Assembly: GCA_030068145.1 (NCBI GenBank)
Contig: JAPJBO010000153.1
Span: 1-64,000 of the forward strand
Direction: 5' to 3'
Length of the DNA stretch: 64,000 bases
From: Diplonema papillatum
Taxonomy: Eukaryota; Euglenozoa; Diplonemea; Diplonemida; Diplonemidae
Shown: piece after piece, positions 24,246 to 34,679 of the stretch
How the letters are laid out: the number at the start of each line of letters is the position of its first letter
How positions within the stretch are numbered: the first letter of the stretch is position 1
Program-made: the position numbers and the translations under genes
Notes under the pieces: model-generated
The model's input: only the letters and a program-made list of their open reading frames with translations
What the model was told of the DNA's origin: nothing
Databases searched by the model: none

Positions 24246-25500
24246 GAAGTACGTGCGCTCGGCTAAAGACCGGCGCGGGGCGAGAGAGGCAGCAGTTAAA
24301 GTTCGGGAAACAGTAAAGTTCGGGCGAAGCTAAGTTCGGGCGATGCTAAATTCGAGTGATGCTAAGTTCGGGCGAAGCAAAGTCCGGCGAACCAAAGCTC
24401 GGGCGATACTGGTGAAGCTCAGTTCGGACGACGCTAAGTTCGAGTGATGCTAAGTTCGGGTGATGCAAAGTTCGGGCGAAGCAAAGTCCGGGCGAAGCAA
24501 AGCCCGGGCGAAGCAAAGTCCGGGCGATACTGGTGAAGCTCAGTTCGGACGACGCTAAGTTCGAGTGATGCTAAGTTCGGGCGATGCTAAGTTCGGGCGA
24601 AGCAAAGTTCGAGCGATACTGGTGAAGCTCAGTTCGGACGACGCTAAGTTCGAGTGATGCTAAGTTCGGGCGAAGCAAAGTCCGGCGAACCAAAGCTCGG
24701 GCGATACTGGTGAAGCTCAGTTCGGACGACGCTAAGTTCGAGTGATGCTAAGTTCGGGTGATGCAAAGTTCGGGCGAAGCAAAGTCCGGGCGAAGCAAAG
24801 CCCGGGCGAAGCAAAGTCCGGGCGATACTGGTGAAGCTCAGTTCGGACGACGCTAAGTTCGAGTGATGCTAAGTTCGGGCGATGCTAAGTTCGGGCGAAG
24901 CAAAGTTCGAGCGATACTGGTGAAGCTCAGTTCGGACGACGCTAAGTTCGAGTGATGCTAAGTTCGGGCGAAGCAAAGTTCGGGCGATACTGGTGAAGCT
25001 CAGTTCGGACGACGCTAAGTTCGAGTGCGGGCGAAGCAAAGTTTGGGTTCTGGAGATGCTGAGTTCGGCGTGTGGTAGCGCAAGTTTGGCCTGTGATGGC
25101 AAGTTCGGCGCCAGTACCCGGGGGGGAGACCCCCCCGGACCCCTCCCGACTCCGTTTCCCGGGGTGACCCAAATACCGCGAGATACTGAGAAACGCCGCA
25201 AAAATCGCTAATATCGGGCACATTAGACCCCGAAACGCTACTAACCTCGAAAACAATTTCGACCGGAAAAGTGTGGTTGGCGGGGTTCGAGCCCGGGCCT
25301 ACCGGCCTAAAGGCCGACGCCCGCTCACTCTGCCACTTCTATGCAGTTTGCCAGGAGAAACAAAGTTAGCGCACTATTATCTAGTCCAAAAACAATACAC
25401 TTTTTAAGTGTAGACAAAAGCCGGGTTGGCTCGAATAGAGGCTATCCACATTGCATGTTCATAGGACCTCCAGTCTCGAAACATCAGTCAACACTCTAGC
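24246..25500. repeat. Composite repeat, copy 2, with expanded 16-bp minisatellite
   Basis: Longest of the three copies. The minisatellite (24300-25050) is built of gctaagttcgggcgat-type 16-mers and shows a second level. The landmark gatactggtgaagctcag occurs at 24405, 24525, 24612, 24703, 24823 and 24910, so a ~298 bp block is duplicated in tandem. The tRNA-like part lies at about 25276-25345. On the minus strand it has an A-box-like tggcagagtgagcgg and a B-box-like gggctcgaacccc. The tail repeats that of copy 1. Confidence 0.75.
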
Positions 25501-25775
25501 AACTGCTCTGCGTGCGGTTCGGGAATGAGGGGAAAAGAAGAAGTGTGAAACCGGGTTTTTGCCTAGAGGCTTTTCGTGTTATTTTGCAAATGCTTTGAAG
25601 AAACACATGGACTGGGCACCAAATAATACCCAGCCTTTTTGAACGTGGAAGAGGCGCGGTGGGGTAGTGGAACTCTTAAGTACCTCACTCACCGGTCGCG
25701 CGAGAACAAGACGAGACTGCGCACGCCTGAATGCATCTTGGATTTGGTTCGGATCAGACGATGCTTCTTCTCAAC
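25501..25775. other. No gene seen
   Basis: Short spacer between the composite repeat and the gene downstream. No recognisable features. Confidence 0.4.
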
Positions 25776-26957
25776 TTACTCCTTTATCAAATCAACCTTG
25801 TCTAGCACCTCTGCCGAGCTAAACACCTCCGCATCTTGCGGTTCCTTCTCTCCTGCCTCTTCCTGGAGATTGTCAGACCGTACGTTCGTCTCTTCGCCTT
25901 GCTTCTCTTCCGGTAGTTCTCCCACCACAGGTTGCTTCTCTTCCCTCGCCACAGCTTGCATCGCTTCCCGCTTGTTCGCCTCCTTCTTCTTCTTCATATG
26001 GATGGCCTCGCGCAGGGCGTTGCTGACGCTGAGGAAGTCTTTGACAGCGAACCTAGCAGACCGCGCGAAAGCCCGCGCCTCTCCCGCGTCTTCTGAGCCG
26101 TGGTCCACCAGCATCTGCACGATCACGGCGGCGGAACGAGAGAGGTCCGCTTTCGGGGCCAGGGCGGCGGCGTAGAACTTGTCCTTTGCGTGCTTGACTT
26201 CTTCGGCGTGGCTGCAGCCGGCGCGGACCCGCCACTGACACTGCCGGATGTACACCGCGCACACGATCGAGTCCTCGAGAACCCTCCGGCCGAAATACCG
26301 AAGGACACGGTTCGACTCCTCGGCCGTCGGCGCCCCCCACACCGCCTTTAGGGCTAGACTGCAGTGCCGCGCGTTAAGCGCATCCCCCGGGAGCAGTGTC
26401 GTTGCGGCGTCGAGGATCCGGAAGACCTCCCTGAACCCGTCCTGGTGGCGGGCAATGACGCCGCGCAGCGCAGCGGCGGTCGCGATCTCAGAAATGACGA
26501 GTTCGGTGGGTGTCAGGGCTGTGCGTCCCCCGGCCGCGGGGTTTGCCTCCGGCGCTTCTTCGCCTGCTGGGGTGCCTTCTTGGCTGCGGGAGGCTCCAAG
26601 CTCGGTCAAAATGGCCCTGTACTCCTCAAACGCGACTTCGAACCGCTGGTCGAATTCGAGCGCCAGAGCCCGCTCTTCGAGGGGTTTGCTGTAGATCCCG
26701 GCTTTGCTGGCTTCTTCCATTAGCCGCCGCCACTGCCCGGCCCTGAACTTGTCCGCGAATTTGCTCTGAATAAACGGCGCGAGCGCCGGGGAGACCGAGC
26801 CGTCGGCGACCATCTTCGTCCACTTCAGCTTGAACGTGTCGAATTCCCGGTTCTTGAGGTGACCCATCAACCCGCTATCTCCACCTCCATCCAATTTCGT
26901 CGAATAACTCCGAGCGTGGAGCGCGGCTGCGAAGCGCTCGAAGCATGCGCGTCGCAT
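25776..26957 (-). CDS. Probable mitochondrial helical protein, unknown function
   Basis: Single-exon gene of 393 codons, ATG at 26957 and TAA at 25778. The N-terminus (MRRACFERFAAALHARSYST) is rich in Arg, Ala and Ser without acids and ends in an RSYST-like processing site, typical of mitochondrial import. The body is almost entirely predicted helix, with Ala- and Arg-rich segments (DQRFEVAFEEYRAIL, VIARHQDGFREVFRILDAA) resembling helical-repeat proteins but without a clear consensus. The last ~80 residues are a charged Lys/Glu region (MKKKKEANKREA) that may form a coiled coil. High GC in third positions and lack of introns set it apart from its neighbours. I do not recognise a family. Confidence 0.7.
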   Translation of the reverse strand: MRRACFERFAAALHARSYSTKLDGGGDSGLMGHLKNREFDTFKLKWTKMVADGSVSPALAPFIQSKFADKFRAGQWRRLMEEASKAGIYSKPLEERALALEFDQRFEVAFEEYRAILTELGASRSQEGTPAGEEAPEANPAAGGRTALTPTELVISEIATAAALRGVIARHQDGFREVFRILDAATTLLPGDALNARHCSLALKAVWGAPTAEESNRVLRYFGRRVLEDSIVCAVYIRQCQWRVRAGCSHAEEVKHAKDKFYAAALAPKADLSRSAAVIVQMLVDHGSEDAGEARAFARSARFAVKDFLSVSNALREAIHMKKKKEANKREAMQAVAREEKQPVVGELPEEKQGEETNVRSDNLQEEAGEKEPQDAEVFSSAEVLDKVDLIKE

Positions 26958-27011
26958 GTGTCCGACCACAGATGCTCGGTAGGAGGGGGAGGCGACCTGG
27001 CAGTGTGGGGG

Positions 27012-27085
27012 GGGGGTAGCTACGGTAGCTGGTACCTAGCTACTAGCTACCGGTAGCTCAGCTACCCGTAGCTCTGGTAGCTCGT
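27012..27085. repeat. Palindrome-rich gtagct repeat
   Basis: At least eight copies of gtagct or its inverse agctac are packed into about 70 bp, so the sequence can fold on itself in many ways. It lies between the mitochondrial-type gene and composite repeat copy 3. Confidence 0.6.
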
Positions 27086-27090
27086 GGGGA

Positions 27091-27400
27091 ACAAAAGGTA
27101 AAGACCGGCGCAGGGCGAGACTGGAGGCAGCAGTTAAAAGTTCGGGAAACAGTAAAGTTCGGGTGAAGCTAAGTTCGAGTGTCAAGTGATGCTAAGTTCG
27201 GTGTGGCAAGTTCAGCGCCAGTACTCGGAGGGGACCCTGTTGTCCCGACTCAAAAATCGTGAGCTTTTGAGATATTTTCACAACGAACGCAATTTTCGGG
27301 CACACTATACCCCGGAATCATAAAGCCTCCGAAAATAATTTTCGGTCGGAAAAGTGTCTCGGCCGGGTTCGAACCCGGGCCTCATCCTCTCTCCACCGAC
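27091..27400. repeat. Composite repeat, copy 3 (short)
   Basis: It carries the gaccggcgcagggcgaga head, a few 16-bp units, the cagtactcggaggggaccct segment, the gggcacactataccccgga segment and the tRNA-like gggttcgaacccgggcc. The minisatellite is nearly absent, so copy length varies mainly through that block. Confidence 0.65.
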
Positions 27401-28248
27401 TGCCGCCAATATTTCAGGTCGATCGACGCTGCTGAGGTCAAGAGAGTGGGTCGTGGTCCAATTCTCTCGACGGGTTCCCGCTCCAGCTCTCGCTTCTTCC
27501 GGCATATTTCGGCGAGCATCGTTTGCAGCAACTCCACCTTTACCCATCGAACCCGCGGCCTGGGTGGCGCGCATCAATCAGCTCACCGTCGCATTTTGCA
27601 GAGCAACACAGGACACACCAATAAAAAGGGGAACCGCAAATAGCGGGCGGGGTATCTGGCATGAAGCGAAAGCGGCTTAAGGCGGCGGCATTCAAAGAAA
27701 GGGCTTCCGAGATAGTGGCTCCCCAGCCACAGCTGCAGCCGAAAAGACACAGAATTTAACAGGCGACATGCGCAAGGCAACTTATAGAACGCGGTGTTTG
27801 CTGCGGCAAAAATATTCAAAGGCCACGTCATTTGTGTAGTTTAGTTCTCTGCAGTTGCAAAAAAGGTTGAGTTCTACTGACGTGCACTGTACAACAACAT
27901 GAGCGGATGACATTCTTCAAAGCCTGCTGGCGCAAACGTCGTAAATTGATGTTGCTGCTGTTAAAAGGCACGTAGTTGGAGAGCTCAGGGTGCAAGGTGA
28001 CCCCAGCTTACTGGGTATCAGCGGAGTGTTGATGTTCAGAAATGCAAGAAGGCTGGGCTAGCACCCCTGGCATCGAAACCTGTGCTCTATGAACGGGGAT
28101 GGTACCGAAGTTCTGTAGCTTTAAACCTACGATCTTCGATCCGTCACCGACTCGTTCTTGCACGTTTTGCACATGCGGTACGAGTAGTAGCTCGCGACGG
28201 CAGGCAAGGCTTGCATCACCCATGCCCACTGGGCCGGTCATTGCCACT
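27400..28248. other. No gene seen; one short repeat
   Basis: About 60 bp ending in tgtgctctatgaacggg (28040-28100) resemble 30345-30405. The other open frames are unconvincing. Confidence 0.4.
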
Positions 28249-28972
28249 TCAGCAATCCAAGTAGTTCGCTGCCATCAAGAGTTCGATAGCCTGTCGTTTT
28301 TGGCGAGTTTTGGGGTTTCAAGACCGGTATCGAGTCTCCAGGCCGTCGAAGGCATGGGAGTCAAATGGCGAGCGAAAACACAGTGGGAAAAGGGTAACAG
28401 GGAGTGTAAGACTCCGCTGGTACGGTATGACCTTGAGGGATTAGTCCTCTTCATTCTTTTTTTCACCGCGGAGTCGTGTGCACCTCGTTCTTCGTCTCAG
28501 GTTTTCGTGAACGCAGACCAATCCAGAATTAGAGCTCATCAGTGGGTCGGAGGACTTTCGGTCCTGTTCCGGTGCTATCACAACTTCTGGTCCCAATGTT
28601 TCTCGCATCCCTTCCCTGTTCCACTTTTTTTCGGTGGAGGAGCATTGACAAAGGTTTTCATACCGTTGTTTTGTCCTCTTCGTTCTTGGGATCGAGAGCG
28701 CGAAGCGGGGTGAATTCGGACATCGAGGAGCCTGTGGCGTGTCGCTCTGCCAGGTACTGGCAAAGGTAGTCTAGCACAGGCGCCGAGATGTCATCAAAGG
28801 GGAACCGACGAATCGTGATGCCGACGGTCTCGCTTCCTCTGATCAGCTCCTTGAGCATTTTCGACATCTCAGCTGCCCTTCGGTCGAGGATGAACTCGTA
28901 CTCCTCCGCAGACACAAGGGTCACATAGTCCACCGGCTTGCTCTCCTGCGTTTCCGGAGCGCCTTCGGACAT
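28249..28972 (-). CDS. ELOC: Elongin C, two exons
   Basis: Small Skp1/BTB-fold protein that bridges elongin B and a BC-box substrate receptor in cullin-RING ubiquitin ligases and also joins the elongin transcription factor. Exon 1 is 28972..28664 (ATG, donor ACG|GTATGA): after a variable start it reads YVTLVSAEEYEFILDR, LIRGSE, IRRFPFDDISAPVLDYLCQYL. Exon 2 is only 42 nt, 28290..28249 (acceptor CGACAG), and encodes AIELLMAANYLDC plus stop, the hallmark end of the family. Both junctions are phase 0; total 116 aa, against about 112 in animals. The 373-bp intron contains a copy of a dispersed repeat (28430-28575). A 45-bp tandem repeat lies directly upstream of the ATG. Confidence 0.96.
28430..28575. 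repeat. Dispersed repeat inside the elongin C intron
   Basis: Second copy of the sequence at 12735-12885. It takes up much of the intron without touching the splice sites. Confidence 0.6.
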
Positions 28973-29125
28973 GGTTCGTATTCCCCCACGATATCCTCTC
29001 TCTTGTCTTAAGTTTCAGGTTCGTATTCCCCCACGATATCCTCTCGCTTGACTTAAGTTTCAGGTTCGTCTTCCCCCACGATATCCTCTCTCTAAGTTTC
29101 AGGTTGATATCCTCTCTTGTCCTCA
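28973..29125. repeat. 45-bp tandem repeat at the elongin C 5' end
   Basis: Copies begin at 28973, 29018 and 29063, each starting ggttcgt.ttcccccacgat, with a shortened fourth copy at 29102. The first base lies immediately upstream of the elongin C start codon, so the array forms the 5' UTR or core promoter. Confidence 0.8.
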
Positions 29126-29389
29126 ATTGCAGAAGGCGTGGAAGACAGTCGATCCGACCGGACAATTCCTGTAGTTGCTAATCATCTTCCGGTTGTGCAC
29201 AGTTTGCAAGCGCTGCTTTGAACAAAGGAAAAACAAACGCGCAAATTTCGGTGTTCTGTTTCTGCGGAAAGGTTTCTCCTTTTTTCTTGACAGGTGTCAG
29301 TTGAAGCTCCGCAACGTAACAAGCTGTACTCCGTTTCGCTCGCGTTTGCTTTGGTTGGGGTGTGTTCTGAGGAAGGGGAAAACATGGGT

Positions 29390-29725
29390 GTCTCAATAAA
29401 CACGGCAAGTCCCCATTCGCTGTGCGGCGGGCGCGAGCGTCGTGAGCGTTTTTTCGGGCTCCCTTCGCAGAACGAATAGGACGGGGAGAGAGAGATAGAA
29501 GGAGGTCTCGTTCGGACCTTTACTCTTCGGTACGGCAGGGCGATTAACGCAACGTCGATCGAGTGGAGCGAGGTCGGGAACAAGCAAGAGGGAGGAATTG
29601 CCTGTGGTGTTCACCAACTCCGAATCCTTGAGTTTCCGAATCGTCCCCTTCCAACCTTGCTTCTGAAGCAAGTGGACTTCAAACACGCAGGGCTTGTCGC
29701 CCAGTACCTCTGGTCTCTCTTTAGG
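29390..29725 (-). other. Possible unassigned exon
   Basis: The minus frame reads GPKERPEVLGDKPCVFEVHL, then LQKQGWKGTIRKLKDSELV. This is plausible protein, but it has no start codon and no proven splice partner. Not recognised. Confidence 0.22.
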
Positions 29726-29775
29726 TCCTCACTCGACCCTCCTAGACGCACCGAAGGTGCTCAAACTAGTCGCTA

Positions 29776-30057
29776 GAAAAGAATGAGACGAGTGAGCCTG
29801 CAGGGAACATTTCTCTGGGGGAGTTCCAGCTGGCGCTCATGGCCCTCCTCGAGGCCGGGACTGCCGGGCAGATCATGGCAAACGTTGAACTTTTGTGCAA
29901 GATTCATGTCAAACGTGAATCAAACGTGCGTGAGGCTGGCTGCGCCTGCAGTGGGGATCCGAGTGTGGGGTCGGTTTGTGAGCACTCGAGCCGCGAGGGC
30001 AGGATCTTCATGTCCGGGTTGCTACAAAGTGTGGAGGAAAAACTTGCTGGAGGCTAG
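29776..30057 (+). other. Possible unassigned exon
   Basis: The plus frame, open from a CTAG acceptor-like site, reads AGNISLGEFQLALMALLE. This resembles the second half of a degenerate EF-hand, followed by a Cys-containing stretch and a stop. It would be the only plus-strand host gene in the window, which argues against it. Confidence 0.2.
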
Positions 30058-30569
30058 TACCTCCCTGTGCACGCCCAAGGAGAACTTTGTTGCGTCCTTT
30101 GTTCCCTTATTTTCGTCGTGTCCGCCTCAGCCACGTGAACAAGTAAGGGTCGTCTACTGTGGACGGACCCGGTCCATCGCGTTTGCACTTTTCAAACGTT
30201 TGTGTTGATAAATCTTGTCAAACGTATGTTTGCCAACGTTTGATAACGTCACTGCCCATAGGGGGGTGGTTCACCGGCGACGATGCCATCCCAGAGGGAA
30301 CGGCTGTGGCATCTCGCCTGGGTCCATGTGGCCAGCCAGCCGTGCATGCCGGAGCAGATGCAGAAGGCTGGGATAAACCCCTCGTCAACACATGTGCTCT
30401 ATGAACGGTGGTAATGGTGCCTTGCAAGTAATCTATTCATCGGGATGAAAGCGCATACGCGTACACTTTACGTATACGGGTCGACCACCGATGTTACTGT
30501 GAACAAACTATGCTCAAAGCAGGCGCTCGCGCCGTGAATGATAAAGCATGGAATAACAAACTTTTTGTA

Positions 30570-30760
30570 GGTTCCGTGGCCGTAGCCGAGAAGGAATAAT
30601 CAAAAGGTTCTTAGGCGCTCTCTTTTGAGTTTCGTCGAAAGCGTTGTTGCGCGGGATCAATAGGGACATAGGGACTGCCGGGGGCGTACGTCAGAGGTGA
30701 AATTCTTAGATCGCAGAAAGACGAACGTCTGCGAAAGCAGGTCGTTGGTCGAGCTTTCTA
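30570..30760 (+). pseudogene. Fragment of nuclear small-subunit rRNA
   Basis: gtcagaggtgaaattcttag, preceded by caatagggaca and followed by aaagacgaac and ctgcgaaagca, is the conserved central part of eukaryotic 18S rRNA. Flanking positions that are normally invariant are changed, and the rest of the gene is absent, so this is a decayed insertion and not a working rRNA gene. Confidence 0.75.
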
Positions 30761-30812
30761 GCGGCAAAGCGTTGGTGGCAGTCAGCAGCGGCGAACGTAG
30801 CTTTGCAACAGC

Positions 30813-32471
30813 TCAGTAGATTCGCTCGCTGGATGCGTACCCGATTTGGGGATTATGCTTGCCGGGAACGGCGGACCCCATTGACTCGTGCATGTTGACT
30901 TCGCCCGACAGATAAAACTTCGGAGCAGGCAATTCGAGAGCCACGAATGCCGACCGCAGCTCGGAATACTCGTGGTTTCTCAACACCGTCGACACGCCGT
31001 GCGTGAAGAAGTATTCATCGACAGCCTCAGCGAAGCGATGCGGAGTAAACCCGGCGGTGGCGAAAGCCCGCATGCAGAGCACCAGCTCTGCCGGGGGCAA
31101 GATGGTCGTCGCGCTTTGTTTCATAAGCAGCGATTCGTAGGATTGGCAAAGTTGTCGACTGGCTGTGGTCGACCAGTTCGGCAAAGCAACATCCTGGTGG
31201 GCGTGCAGCACAGTCCAAGTCAAGTGCACCAATACCAGCCCCATCTTCTTATGCGTCGTACCATCTTGCAGCAGCCTCTCCAGAGTAAGGCGCAGCAGCA
31301 GCGACACCGTTTCAACGGGGGAACGGTTCCCGACCATGCTGAGGCTGCGCATCAAGCTGGTCAGGGAGATGAGATCCACTTCATCCGTCGGACCGGCCTC
31401 CAGCCTTTCCCTTGCGGTGTCAAACACTTCTTTCGATGAAACAGACGAAGACGCAAAAGCGTGCACCACCACCGCCACGAATTTCATCTGGTTCGAGTTG
31501 TTGTTGGTTTGGTATTGTGTCGATGCATTCCCACCCCCATAATGCTCTCATAGTCCTCGCCCCCGTTCGCTGTTCCGCTCGCGCAGCTGCGTGATGCAAA
31601 ACTGATAATGAAGACGTAGAACGACCATGCGAATGCAGTTGCTTTGCTTTTCTAGCGTTATTTGTGGATTAGAAGGTCTTTTCTGTCCGAAGTTTACGTT
31701 TTGTGTGATGGAACAGCAACTGCATCCTCAGAGAAACAGCTGAAAGGAGGGTTGCAGCATCGCACAACGGAACCAAGAAAGAAACGAATCTGGCACTTCC
31801 TTATGTTGTCTTGCCGTAACGTTGTTTAACGCTGAAAACTGCTGGCATACTTCCTTCGCCCGAGAGAGCGTTGGTTCGGGTCGGAAGAGAGACGTCTGGC
31901 GGAGGTCGTACTCCAGCCGACGGAGAAGGATGCCGGCGGAGCCAAGCAACACGGAGAGCTGGGTAAAGTTGGCGCAGAGGGAGGCCATCTGGTGGGGCGA
32001 GAAGGCGGTCCAAGTGAGGCGCAGGATGTTGGCGACGAGAACCTGCTGGAGCCCGGCGGGCAGCTGCCGGAGGGCGGCGCAGGAGCGGGAGAGCACCGTC
32101 ACCTGCCGCTGGCTGAAGAGCAAGTCGCCCCGCGCGCAGACTTCCTCGGCCACGAGGTTCAGGCACTGCTGCCGCACACCGCCCGGCAGCTCTGCCGGCA
32201 GCTGCATGGAGCAGCTGGCCGCCTTCCCGCCCGCCACCGACACCAGGACCACCAGGCACCTGCCCGAGAGCTCGGACGCCCCGCGCACTGCGGCCCGCTC
32301 AACCAGCAGGGGCACGTGCTCCCCCGCCAGCTGGTTCGCGCTAGCCAGAGCGATTATCAGCGGGTTCTCGGCGTCGTGGGACAGCGGCCGCAGCCCCCGG
32401 GAACGATGTCTGCCCCGCTTTCCCTCGGCGGCCGTGTGCATGCGAAGGTAGTCTTCATAAAGTGACGACAC
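30813..32471 (-). CDS. Helical-repeat organelle-type protein, exons 2 and 3
   Basis: Two exons of an alpha-helical repeat protein of the broad type that binds organelle RNA in algae and apicomplexans (octo-/heptatricopeptide-like). Exon 2 is 32471..31851 (acceptor GCCAG, donor GAA|GTATGC) and exon 3 is 31487..30813 (acceptor CGAACCAG, stop TGA), both phase 0. Repeating Leu/Ala helices are clear, for example LLVERAAVRGASELSGRCLV, QQVLVANILRLTW and VSLLLRLTLERLL, and HLTWTVLHAHQD resembles LTWTAFSPHQ in exon 2. No RAP or catalytic domain is visible. Exon 2 has no start codon of its own. The missing N-terminus is best supplied by 40334-41026, with which it joins in phase. The donor choice in exon 2 is less certain than the rest. 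Confidence 0.7.
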
Positions 32472-32505
32472 CTGGCGTGTGCGGGGGTTTGTGTGCTAGC
32501 CCAGC

Positions 32506-33033
<528 letters not shown>

Positions 33034-33089
33034 GGAATTCAATTTCGGGTAACCCCTGAAGCGGAGTATAGCCCACGTTGTCAACATCC

Positions 33090-34106
33090 TCACGTCACAG
33101 CTGATGGTCCTGCCGGCTGCTCGTGGTGGCCACGCTCTGATCTAAACTGCAGCCTCGTTTGGTTTAGGCTCCCTGCTCCATGTCCCATGTGCTGCTGGTC
33201 GCAACACGTATCTGGGGGCAATCGCCTCTTCTTACACGCGGTGCAGCGGGGTTCATCATGTTTCGCGCATCGTGCCGTCGCATTCCTCGCTTTCCTTGCT
33301 GTTGGTCGGGATCGCTGGCTGCTTGCGCCCCTCTCCTGCACTCTTCCCTTCCACTCCGCCTCCTCCTTCCATGTTGTACTGTAAAAGTGTTCCGGGTGCC
33401 TGCTCGCTGCCCATGCCTCATGTGCCTTGACGAATGGGCTCGCGGGTGCCGTCGCAGCTGTGTGTGTGCCAGGGCGCGGCTGACTCATTTCCTGCAACAC
33501 TGCTTCGGTCTGCGGGGCTAGCTCGGCTCGGCACGAGAGGCCTAGCATTACCCCTCCGCCTAGCGCTGTGACGCTGGTGACATTGGAGACGTGCCCACAG
33601 TGCCACGCTACGCCACAGATTCGTGCTACCGCGCTGGTGACCGCTCGGAAAGACTGACCTTTCGCCAGTGCACTGCCCTTGTACTCCTCATACTGCGCCC
33701 GTATCAATCCTACTTGCGCGCCCGTCTCTGCTTGCACCCTGTCCATGGCCGCGTTACTTAACGCGTCCGCATCGACGTTCCTACTCCGCGGTACGTGTTC
33801 CAGACTGAACTCAAACCGCGGTGTCAGGTCGGCCATGCTCGCCCTCGCCTGCAGAAAATACGGTCGTAAGTTGGGTTTGCACATGGCCGTCCCGTTTACT
33901 GGTCCTATTACAACTTGTGAGTCGCCCCTGACTTTTACCGGCCCTTCAACGTCGCCCGGCTGTTCCCCGAGCAGTCGTATCCCCGCTATCAGGCCGTTGT
34001 ACTCGGCCACGTTGTTGGTGGTCCGACCCAAGGGAACTGTTGTCTCCGCCAGCTTCAGCCCATCCTTGTAGATGACTGCTCCGGCCCCAGCCACCGCCAG
34101 TGCAGT
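33090..34106 (-). CDS. RNase H-like ORF with C-terminal Cys/His module
   Basis: The minus frame after the CA tract encodes a type I RNase H lacking its first strand: AGAGAVIYKDG, then NNVAEYNGLIAGIRLL (catalytic Glu), VRGDSQVVI (Asp) and VPRSRNVDADALSN (final Asp). The expected first Asp would lie upstream, where the frame runs into the (CA)n tract, so either an exon lies beyond or the gene was broken by repeat growth. About 150 residues of unknown character follow. Then comes CAKHDEPRCTAC with a later CC and HMGH, the same C-x2-H-x4-C-x2-C module as in the gene at 15.2-16.1 kb. It sits inside the large intron and is probably retroelement-derived. Confidence 0.6.
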   Translation of the reverse strand, partial: TALAVAGAGAVIYKDGLKLAETTVPLGRTTNNVAEYNGLIAGIRLLGEQPGDVEGPVKVRGDSQVVIGPVNGTAMCKPNLRPYFLQARASMADLTPRFEFSLEHVPRSRNVDADALSNAAMDRVQAETGAQVGLIRAQYEEYKGSALAKGQSFRAVTSAVARICGVAWHCGHVSNVTSVTALGGGVMLGLSCRAELAPQTEAVLQEMSQPRPGTHTAATAPASPFVKAHEAWAASRHPEHFYSTTWKEEAEWKGRVQERGASSQRSRPTARKARNATARCAKHDEPRCTACKKRRLPPDTCCDQQHMGHGAGSLNQTRLQFRSERGHHEQPAGPSAVT

Positions 34107-34553
<447 letters not shown>

Positions 34554-34679
34554 AATTCTCCGTCGTTCACGCACTCCTGAGACGCAAGCAATGAACGGAG
34601 AAAACACGAGAGGTCACATACGATGGGGTTACCCCCCGAGCTAGCCGCAGAAAGTGAGCGAACGGGCTAGCCCCGGAGG

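Noticed and set aside
25276..25345. Working tRNA gene on the minus strand
   Set aside because: A- and B-box-like parts are present, but the anticodon arm closes with a four-base loop and the acceptor stem pairs poorly. It recurs inside the composite repeat, so it is a tRNA-derived part of that element.
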